NCBI GenBank assembly: GCA_012516755.1
Contig: JAAYWE010000203.1
Span: 1-13,140 of the forward strand
Direction: 5' to 3'
DNA: 13,140 nucleotides
Source: Treponema sp.
GTDB taxonomy: Bacteria > Spirochaetota > Spirochaetia > Treponematales > Rectinemataceae
Within the stretch, counting starts at the first letter, position 1. Each line of letters starts with the position of its first letter. The translations under genes were made by a program, and so were the position numbers. The notes below the pieces were generated by a model that saw only the letters and a program-made list of their open reading frames with translations, had not been told where the DNA came from and did no database searches. This document shows positions 1 through 6,639 of this stretch, piece by piece.

Positions 1-121
1 GAGGGTTAGCAAGTGGGTGGTATGAGGCTGGGGGATGGGGAATAAGTTTAGAGGGGATGAGTTTAAGTTATGAGGGGGAGGGTAAGTATCCGGAAGTAAA
101 GGTTAGTGGGTTGATAGGGGA
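1..121 (+). repeat. Direct repeat, copy A (121 bp in window)
   Basis: Identical base for base to 1603-1723, with an offset of 1602 bp, a multiple of three. Both copies are read in the same frame and encode the same peptide, including the segments GWYEAGGWGISLEGM and KYPEVKVSGLIG. Identity stops after base 121, where copy A continues into C-poor sequence. The left end is cut by the window, so the true repeat may be longer. Confidence 0.97.
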
Positions 122-3100
122 TAGTGGTATACGATTTGAGTGGCTAGAGGTGAAGGGTGATGGGTATGGGTTTAAGGGGTCAATAGATCTGAAGGGTGAG
201 GGTGGTGAGTATATATTAATTGGGAGTGGCAAGGGAGAGGGGGTATTAGGGGAAGGATCTGAGTACTCAGTATATGGGGTAATAAGAGGTAAGGGAGTAG
301 ATTTGAGGGTAGGAGTACAAGGATTAGGGGTGGGTAGTTATGTGGTAGAAGGTTATGCTGATTTGAGAGGGGAGGTGGACATAAGGGAGGTATTGAAGGG
401 TTCTTTGGAAGGTATAGGGGACATAAGAGGTGAAGTAGCGGTAGGTTTGAGTGGTTCTGGGTTAAGGGTAGATGAGCAACGATTTGAGGTGGAGAAGCGA
501 GGTGAGAGGATAGAGTGTAAGAAGTCAGGAGGGGGTATAGAATTATCGGGTAGTTATGAGGGGGGGGTATGGGGAATAGAGGGTGTATTTGAGGGGTACG
601 GTGTTGGGGAAGACATAGAGTTAGTGGGGGAGTGGGGGGAAATAGTTAAGGGGAGTGAGGTAAGTGGCGAGATAGGGGTAGGTGGTGATTTAGAGGGATT
701 AAGTAGATATGAAGTAGATTTAGGTATTGATATAGGGGTAGGCATAAGTATAGGAGGATATGATTTAGGGGCATTAGGGGTAAGTTTAATTGGAGTAGGG
801 GATGCGGTTAGCTATATAGGTGGTATTAGGGTAGAGGTAGGTGGGAATGAGTTTAGGTATGAGGGTGAGGTAGGCTATGAGGGGATAAGGCTAGGAGGTA
901 ATTATGAGCTTAGTGGAGTGGATATAGGGATAGGGGGTTATATAAGAGGAGGGATAGGGGAATATGAGGTAGGAGTAGGTAAAGGAGAGCTTAAGGGGGT
1001 GGAGATAGGGTTAGGGGTATGTAGGGTTAGGGTAGGGGTAGAGGGGTATGAGGTGAGGTATGAGGGGGCAGTAGGGGGAGGGGAAGTGAAGGTAGGAGGT
1101 AGTATAGGCAAGGCTGGGGGTTATGAGGGGGTAGTGGAGTTAGAAGGGGTAGGAATATCAGAGGTGATGGGTGCGCTAGGGGTAGGAGGGATAGAGGGTG
1201 AGGTGAGTGGTCGAGTATATGGTTTAGAGAGGGGAGGTAAGAGGTCTTGGAGTATAAGTGGGTTAGCATATGATGGAGAGGTGATGGGTGCAGAGGTTAG
1301 TTTAAGAGGGGATGGGGTAGGGGATGAGGCAGGGTATGAGATAAAGGTGTTAGAGGCGAGTATAGGAGATTATGATATAGCTTTGAGGGGTAAGGGTAGC
1401 TATGTTGGGGAATTATTTAGTGGGGAATTCAGTGCTGGGGGTATGAGTTATGAGGTGAGTGTAGAGGCAAGAGGGGGTAAGGTAAGGGTAGGCATAGGGG
1501 AGGGTTTTAGAGGGGCATTTGAGCTAGTGGGAGGGCGGTTAGAGGGGGAGGTAGGGATGGATAAATTTGGGTTAGGGTTAGGTGAGGGGATGATAAGGGT
1601 AGGAGGGTTAGCAAGTGGGTGGTATGAGGCTGGGGGATGGGGAATAAGTTTAGAGGGGATGAGTTTAAGTTATGAGGGGGAGGGTAAGTATCCGGAAGTA
1701 AAGGTTAGTGGGTTGATAGGGGAGCAAGGAGCAGATCTCGATGTAGATTATTTACAATATGCAGGACAATCGCTAAAGGGCTCAATGATTATTCAATATT
1801 CCTCGATAGCTAATCTATTAAAGGATACAAAGATAGATTATTCATTCTTGGACATTAAGACTGATAGAACAATTCTGGAAGGAGGGATTGTAGCCTTAGA
1901 TGATAAACTAGAAGTCGCGATTAAGACATCATCGATTCCATTGGAAGAAGTATTTCCCTCTACTTTCAATATTTCTGGAGATATAGAACTAAAGGGAAGT
2001 TCAACCATTTCAATATTGAGTAAAAAGCTAGATCTGTCTGCCCTGTCTTCTCTAAACTTGCAGTTCAACACGAGAAAATCAGAAATGAAAGGAATCCCTT
2101 TCTCAGCAGCAGGTACAATAAATTTCAAAGATTGCACTTTTTCTTTAGAATCTGGAATCTTCTCTTATCAGAACTACAGATTTGAAAATATCAATGCTGA
2201 ATACAATCTAGAATCAAAACAAGTCGCTTATGCGCTAAATTCCAAAATAGTGATTGGAGAACAATTGCTGAGCGCCAACCTGAAGGGCTTCGGAGACAAC
2301 ATAGATAGCTCTATTTTCAAGCTCGGTGCTGCCCAAGCCTTCCATATTACCGGAGAGATAAATGATGCCAGCTTAGGATCTAAGACCATAGATCCACTTA
2401 GCTATTCTATTTCCAATGCAGATGATAAGCTTGATATTCATCTAAGCCAAGCAAATGGGGATAGTATCGATGCATCCATAACTAATATGACAGACTTTGA
2501 TCTTGTTCTAAATGATCTATTCAAAATAAAAGGTAGAGCCAATGGCAAAATCCAAGCCAAGGAAGTATGGGCCGATATTGCTTTGGAGAAAATTGATCTA
2601 AAAACGTTAGGAGCCTTGATCTCAAAAGATGATCTAGGAGATACTTCAGGCATTGCTTCAGCCGAACTAAATCTTTCCGGAGATATATCAGACCCCAGAA
2701 TTGAGGGCAAGATTCTATTCAGCAATCTGATTATCGATCAAAATCTTTATATCGTAGAAAAAATCGGGCCATTCGATGCAGAAATTGCTATAAATGATGG
2801 GATAGCGGAATTAAGTCCTACAATTATCAACATTGGAACAGGCGATATCTCTCTTGCTGCGACTGCGAACTTGGCTAGATGGCAACTCAGCGATATCACG
2901 GTTTTAGTCTCGACTCTCGAGAAAGCTTCAATGCGCTTCAAAGGTAAAATCGGTGGATTGAATACTGATGGCATATGGATTAAAGGAGATATAAAAGCGG
3001 CAATATCCTCGAATTCCATCGAAATTGGCGGCGACATGCTTCTTGATGACGGGACACTAGAAGTCGATCCTAATGGTTTTATTTCCTCCGAAAATGCGCA

Positions 3101-3989
3101 AACTCCAGTCTCACCTCTCTATCTCAAATTAATGGTTACATTTGGAAAGAATGTCCAAATGTATATACCTGGCAAGGATATATCCCTTATCAGAGGAACA
3201 ATATCTCCTGCTTCGACTTTTACGGTCCAGTACGATCAGGCGAGAGGCGATTTTGCGGTAAATGGTAGGATTGAGCTGCGCTCCGGATACGTATATTATC
3301 TTCTCAGAGATTTCTTTATAAAAAAATGCACAATAGAATTAGCGGAAAGTCAGTCCAAATTTAATCCAGTCATGGATGTCATTGCTGAGTTGATGGAACC
3401 TACCAAGGATGGAATGATCAAGATAATTCTTTCAGCTGACAAATCTCCCTTAGATAACTTCAGTCCCGTACTTTCTTCGGTGCCTCCAAAAAGTCAAATC
3501 GAGCTTCTTGCGCTTCTTGGTGGTGGATTGGCATTGTCGGAATTAGCGGAAGACACTCCTCTTACATTGAGGGAAGCCGTAATCGCAAGTTCCGAGTTTC
3601 TTACACATAATTTGATCTTTAGATCATTCGAACAACGCATACAGAAGGCTTTAGGCCTCGATGTTCTCTACCTGCAGTCTTCCTTTATCCAGCGATGGCT
3701 TCTCGATATTACGGACCAGACCCGTGAGAATCAGACGAATTTATCTAGATATCTAATTGGCACAGAGCTTTTTGGAGGAAAATATATAACCGATTCAGCT
3801 TTTGTGCATTTTTCTCTTATGATAGAGCAGGACCCGCTTGAGAAAACTGGATTTTTGCAATTAAATCCAAAAGTTGGGCTTGAACTGCAATCTCCATTTG
3901 GTCTTTTGCAATGGAGTATGTCCTTTGGTAAGGAAGGAATGCCGCTAAATAATCAAGAGCTCAGCTTGAGCTGGCGCATAAATTTTTGA
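1..3989 (+). CDS. tamB: TamB-family (DUF490) envelope translocation/assembly protein, 5'-partial
   Basis: Large AsmA/TamB-type protein that in the family spans the periplasm as a long hydrophobic beta groove and works with BamA-type proteins in outer-membrane protein insertion and lipid transport. The frame is open to the window edge (first whole codon at 3). The ATG at 57 lies inside a repeat and is unlikely to be the real start; no N-terminal membrane anchor is visible, so the gene starts upstream. Numbering from that ATG, residues 1-555 are Gly/Glu/Val-rich beta repeats encoded by C-depleted DNA, and residues 556-1310 have ordinary composition. The last ~380 residues look like the TamB C-terminal domain: a GGDMLLDDG-like strand, a conserved GKNVQMYIPG stretch, a GGG-A-LSEL segment, and a terminal Trp-Arg-Ile-Asn-Phe ending in an aromatic residue. 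bamA follows after 18 bp, which supports the call. The family is likely; the exact role of the N-terminal module is unknown. Confidence 0.85.
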   Translation, partial: GLASGWYEAGGWGISLEGMSLSYEGEGKYPEVKVSGLIGDSGIRFEWLEVKGDGYGFKGSIDLKGEGGEYILIGSGKGEGVLGEGSEYSVYGVIRGKGVDLRVGVQGLGVGSYVVEGYADLRGEVDIREVLKGSLEGIGDIRGEVAVGLSGSGLRVDEQRFEVEKRGERIECKKSGGGIELSGSYEGGVWGIEGVFEGYGVGEDIELVGEWGEIVKGSEVSGEIGVGGDLEGLSRYEVDLGIDIGVGISIGGYDLGALGVSLIGVGDAVSYIGGIRVEVGGNEFRYEGEVGYEGIRLGGNYELSGVDIGIGGYIRGGIGEYEVGVGKGELKGVEIGLGVCRVRVGVEGYEVRYEGAVGGGEVKVGGSIGKAGGYEGVVELEGVGISEVMGALGVGGIEGEVSGRVYGLERGGKRSWSISGLAYDGEVMGAEVSLRGDGVGDEAGYEIKVLEASIGDYDIALRGKGSYVGELFSGEFSAGGMSYEVSVEARGGKVRVGIGEGFRGAFELVGGRLEGEVGMDKFGLGLGEGMIRVGGLASGWYEAGGWGISLEGMSLSYEGEGKYPEVKVSGLIGEQGADLDVDYLQYAGQSLKGSMIIQYSSIANLLKDTKIDYSFLDIKTDRTILEGGIVALDDKLEVAIKTSSIPLEEVFPSTFNISGDIELKGSSTISILSKKLDLSALSSLNLQFNTRKSEMKGIPFSAAGTINFKDCTFSLESGIFSYQNYRFENINAEYNLESKQVAYALNSKIVIGEQLLSANLKGFGDNIDSSIFKLGAAQAFHITGEINDASLGSKTIDPLSYSISNADDKLDIHLSQANGDSIDASITNMTDFDLVLNDLFKIKGRANGKIQAKEVWADIALEKIDLKTLGALISKDDLGDTSGIASAELNLSGDISDPRIEGKILFSNLIIDQNLYIVEKIGPFDAEIAINDGIAELSPTIINIGTGDISLAATANLARWQLSDITVLVSTLEKASMRFKGKIGGLNTDGIWIKGDIKAAISSNSIEIGGDMLLDDGTLEVDPNGFISSENAQTPVSPLYLKLMVTFGKNVQMYIPGKDISLIRGTISPASTFTVQYDQARGDFAVNGRIELRSGYVYYLLRDFFIKKCTIELAESQSKFNPVMDVIAELMEPTKDGMIKIILSADKSPLDNFSPVLSSVPPKSQIELLALLGGGLALSELAEDTPLTLREAVIASSEFLTHNLIFRSFEQRIQKALGLDVLYLQSSFIQRWLLDITDQTRENQTNLSRYLIGTELFGGKYITDSAFVHFSLMIEQDPLEKTGFLQLNPKVGLELQSPFGLLQWSMSFGKEGMPLNNQELSLSWRINF
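560..567 (+). repeat. G8 homopolymer inside the tamB-like frame
   Basis: Eight consecutive G in the codons for Glu-Gly-Gly-Val. Reading the shifted frames, loss of one G gives a TAG within 5 codons and gain of one G gives a TGA within about 10 codons. A slip here would therefore cut the protein early, as at phase-variable poly-G tracts. No variation can be seen in a single sequence. Confidence 0.7.
1008..1046 (+). other. Predicted G-quadruplex motif on the coding strand
   Basis: Six G-tracts of 3-4 (starting at 1008, 1014, 1024, 1030, 1035 and 1043) are separated by loops of 3, 6, 3, 2 and 4 nt. This exceeds the usual four-tract rule of G3+ with loops of 1-7. Some units resemble GGGTTA telomere-type repeats, but the tract lies inside an open frame. 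Confidence 0.75.
1603..1723 (+). repeat. Direct repeat, copy B (121 bp), at the composition boundary
   Basis: Perfect match to 1-121. Its last base is also the last base of the C-depleted tract; from 1724 the tamB-like gene has normal base composition. On its left it continues seamlessly into C-poor sequence. Whether sequence upstream of the window also matches 1-1602, making this one unit of a tandem array, cannot be seen. Confidence 0.97.
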
Positions 3990-4007
3990 GTAACTACAGG
4001 AGCAGCA

Positions 4008-6560
4008 ATGAGATATTCGCACAAGCATTTCATCGTAATCATAATGATATTTTGTTCTTTTCAAATAATTCTCGCTCAGACCTCAACACAAGAGCTTGCT
4101 GGTCAAGATTATTCTCAGGATTGGTTTTGGAATAAGAAAATCGCTGGATTTAGATGGGATGGATTACACTATGCGAACCGCAATGATCTAGATTCAATGC
4201 TGCGCGATTACATCGGCACCCTTTTTACAGAGAATATTTGGATAGAGATTCAAGCAAAACTCTATGCACTTGATTGGTTTGAGAGCATCGAATCGATGGC
4301 GTTGCCGGCTGGAGAGGAAGAAGATAAAATAATAATCAAATTCATAGTAATCGAAAAGCCATCTATTAACTCAATAAGGGTTATTGGAAATAGTTCTATC
4401 AGGACCTCGGAATTGCTCGACGTTGCTTCTTCGAAAACCGGAGCGATTTTTAATGAAGATAAAGCAAAAGCCGATTCGCTTGCGATGCAAAAACTCTATC
4501 TTCAGAAAGGTTTTCCAGATGCAAGAGTGGAATATGAAAAGACTGAGGTTGAAGGAGACTCCAATTTAATCATATTGACATTTAAGGTAACCGAAGGAAC
4601 AGCGGTTGTTGTAAAAAAGATCGCATTCTCAGGTATTTCCGCATTTTCTTCTCAGACTCTCAAGGGCCAGGTAACGCTTAAAGAAGCTGGGCTTTTTCAG
4701 AAAGGAGCATTCGAAGAATCAAAGCTGGCTGAAAGTCGGACAGCTTTAGAGGATTATTATGCGTCTAAAGGATATATAGATGCCAAAGTTATAGATGTTA
4801 TTAAGAATTATTCAAAAGATGAAAAAAGTCAGAAAAACTATTTAGATATCACTTTTGTTATAGCCGAAGGCAAGCAATGGAAATTAGGTGATATCTTCTT
4901 TGAAGGCAATAGCATATTTTCTACATCTCGCCTAGCTTCGCTAATATCTCTTAAACAGAACGAACCCATAAATCTAAAGCGACTTCTCACCGACAAGCAA
5001 AAAATAGACGATCTATATTATGAATCTGGATACATTTTCAACACTATAACAATGACCGAAATTCGAGATGAGCAGGGGGGAAGAATCTCATTCAAGATCT
5101 CGATAACGGAAAGGGACAGGGCTCATATTGAGAGTATTTCCTTCAAGGGCAATACAAAGACAAAGGACTATGTTATTGCAAGAGAATTACCACTCGAAGC
5201 AGGCGAAGTATTCTCAAAAGCCAAAATCATCGATGGATTGCGAAATCTATACAGCCTTCAATACTTCTCATCGATCGAGCCTGAGATTCATCAAGGAAGC
5301 GTCGTTGATCTGATGGATTTAGTCATAAACGTTGAGGAGATGAGTACGGCTCAAATCCAGTTCGGTCTTACCCTCTCGGGGCTCGGTCAGCCATCTGCTT
5401 TCCCTATCTCGGGATTCATAAAGTTTAGCGATTTGAATCTTGGAGGCACCGGGAAGAACCTTCAGGTCAATATGACTCTTTCTCCAGATGAACAGAGTCT
5501 TGAGACTTCGTTCGGTCAGAGCTGGCTTTTCAATAAGCGCATATCTCAGAGCATTAGCTTCGGTATAGAACATTCAGTCCTTCAGACTGCGCAGGATTGC
5601 ATTGCTCCTATTTTCTCTGAGGAGGATATTCCGGATCCTTTTATTGGACTCGGAAGCGGATCGGACGAATGGGATGGCCTGCTTTCGTCCGTTCCAGATG
5701 CATACTTGATGGATTACGATGATTATTCTTTTAGTCTTGGGTATTCCATGGGATATGTTCATAAAATACCGCAGGGCGATGTAGGAATTGCCGGGGGTGT
5801 TTCTTCGGGCCTGGACATGTCTTCCTACGATACCGCCAAGTATCGTCCATACGAAAAAGAAATGCGCGACTATAATGGTCAATGGGTATTGAAGGATTCT
5901 ATTTTTGGCCGTGTATATTTGAATCGTCTGGACTACTGGTATAATCCCGGAAAGGGATACTTTTTGAGCCAACGTCTTACCTATACGGGCATTCTTCCAA
6001 TGGAGCGTCAATTCTATATTAGATCCGACACACGCGCCGAGTTTTATGCAACACTATTCTCTATTCCTTTTTCTAGTTCCTGGATATTCTCACCTGTTAT
6101 CGGGATTCACAGTGGAGTTCAGGCGCTTTTGCCTCAACCATGGAATTCGCTAGCAGTTACGAAAGACTGGGTATGTATTGATGGCACTTTCAATGTGAGA
6201 GGCTGGAAATCTCTATACAAAGGGCACGGAATCCTTGTATGGGAAAACTGGCTGGAGCTCCATCTTCCTATTGTTCCGCAGGTTCTCAGCTTTGACGGAT
6301 TTCTCGACGCAGGCGCAATGATGACTGAGAATGGCTGGCTAGATATGACTCTTGATTCGCCGGTTTCCAAAGGGAGTAATGCCTTAGAATGGAATAATTT
6401 TGCTTTTTCCATTGGTTTTGGAGCTCGATTTATGATTCCTCAGTTTCCTTTTAGATTCTATCTTGCGAAGCGTTTCGTATATGATGGTTCCAAAGTTGAA
6501 TGGAAGACCAGAGAAGGTTCCTTCGATTTTGTTTTGAGCATTACACAGCCTCTATATTGA
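4008..6560 (+). CDS. bamA: BamA outer-membrane protein assembly factor
   Basis: Omp85-family core of the BAM complex, which folds and inserts beta-barrel proteins into the outer membrane. The 850 residues start with a signal peptide: basic residues, a hydrophobic core, and likely signal peptidase I cleavage after Ile-Leu-Ala23. About five POTRA domains follow (roughly 46-118, 119-199, 200-291, 292-373, 374-447), with typical edges such as IRVIGNSS and ISFKGNTKT, then a C-terminal barrel (~448-850). The barrel carries the L6 motif Val-Arg-Gly-Trp at 730-733 (VRGF/Y in most relatives), and the protein ends in Tyr, as expected of an outer-membrane beta-signal. AGGAG at 3998-4002, five bases before the ATG, supports the start. 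The gene lies 18 bp after the tamB-like gene, so the two are probably one operon. No skp/ompH gene follows before mutS. Confidence 0.95.
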   Translation: MRYSHKHFIVIIMIFCSFQIILAQTSTQELAGQDYSQDWFWNKKIAGFRWDGLHYANRNDLDSMLRDYIGTLFTENIWIEIQAKLYALDWFESIESMALPAGEEEDKIIIKFIVIEKPSINSIRVIGNSSIRTSELLDVASSKTGAIFNEDKAKADSLAMQKLYLQKGFPDARVEYEKTEVEGDSNLIILTFKVTEGTAVVVKKIAFSGISAFSSQTLKGQVTLKEAGLFQKGAFEESKLAESRTALEDYYASKGYIDAKVIDVIKNYSKDEKSQKNYLDITFVIAEGKQWKLGDIFFEGNSIFSTSRLASLISLKQNEPINLKRLLTDKQKIDDLYYESGYIFNTITMTEIRDEQGGRISFKISITERDRAHIESISFKGNTKTKDYVIARELPLEAGEVFSKAKIIDGLRNLYSLQYFSSIEPEIHQGSVVDLMDLVINVEEMSTAQIQFGLTLSGLGQPSAFPISGFIKFSDLNLGGTGKNLQVNMTLSPDEQSLETSFGQSWLFNKRISQSISFGIEHSVLQTAQDCIAPIFSEEDIPDPFIGLGSGSDEWDGLLSSVPDAYLMDYDDYSFSLGYSMGYVHKIPQGDVGIAGGVSSGLDMSSYDTAKYRPYEKEMRDYNGQWVLKDSIFGRVYLNRLDYWYNPGKGYFLSQRLTYTGILPMERQFYIRSDTRAEFYATLFSIPFSSSWIFSPVIGIHSGVQALLPQPWNSLAVTKDWVCIDGTFNVRGWKSLYKGHGILVWENWLELHLPIVPQVLSFDGFLDAGAMMTENGWLDMTLDSPVSKGSNALEWNNFAFSIGFGARFMIPQFPFRFYLAKRFVYDGSKVEWKTREGSFDFVLSITQPLY

Positions 6561-6593
6561 TTCATCTCAAATTTGTATAGAGCCAAAGACAAT

Positions 6594-6626
6594 AAGGCTG
6601 CTTCTTGTGCTATTAGAACCAGCCTT
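6594..6626 (+). repeat. Interrupted palindrome upstream of mutS
   Basis: AAGGCTG (6594-6600) pairs perfectly with CAGCCTT (6620-6626). Inside, after a C-C mismatch, TTCT (6602-6605) pairs with AGAA (6615-6618), leaving a 9-nt loop. No T-run follows, so it is not a standard intrinsic terminator. It covers the weak -35 candidate and the alternative GTG start at 6607, so it could act as an operator, an mRNA structure, or neither. Confidence 0.5.
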
Positions 6627-6633
6627 CTATAAT
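6605..6633 (+). promoter_or_regulatory. Candidate sigma-70 promoter of mutS
   Basis: A perfect TATAAT (6628-6633) lies 17 bp after a poor -35 TTGTGC (6605-6610, three of six matches). Transcription would begin around 6640, the A of the preferred mutS ATG, which would make the message leaderless or nearly so. No Shine-Dalgarno sequence is visible before that ATG. The -35 is weak and the -10 could be chance. Confidence 0.35.
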
Positions 6634-6639
6634 GGTGCC

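Larger units (their letters stand above)
1..1723 (+). other. Cytosine-depleted, G-rich coding tract
   Basis: Hand counting gives about 60 C in 1723 bases (~3.5%), while G approaches half or more of many 60-base lines. Downstream, within the same gene, C returns abruptly to ordinary levels (for example 8 C in bases 1741-1800). Codons avoid C at every position: Ser is mostly AGT, Arg AGG/AGA, Leu TTA/TTG. The frame stays open although TAG, TGA and TAA trimers are very common out of frame. The upstream limit lies outside the window. I know no named feature class that describes this. Confidence 0.95.

Noticed and set aside
57..59. ATG at 57 as the true start of the tamB-like gene
   Set aside because: The frame is open to the window edge, the same ATG recurs inside the gene at 1659, and no membrane anchor or ordinary N-terminus follows.
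1008..1046. Telomere-like GGGTTA repeats as a linear replicon end
   Set aside because: The repeats are irregular, lie inside a long open frame, and sit in the interior of a contig that continues for 12 kb with normal chromosomal genes.
554..1269. Proline/leucine-rich open frames on the minus strand (554-745 and 1027-1269)
   Set aside because: They are shadows of the C-poor coding strand: its complement is G-poor and C-rich, so Pro, Leu, Ser and Thr codons dominate. No family resemblance is seen.
1..1723. Diversity-generating retroelement target or CRISPR array
   Set aside because: No reverse transcriptase, no template/variable repeat pair with A-specific changes (the two 121-bp copies are identical), and no short regularly spaced repeats.
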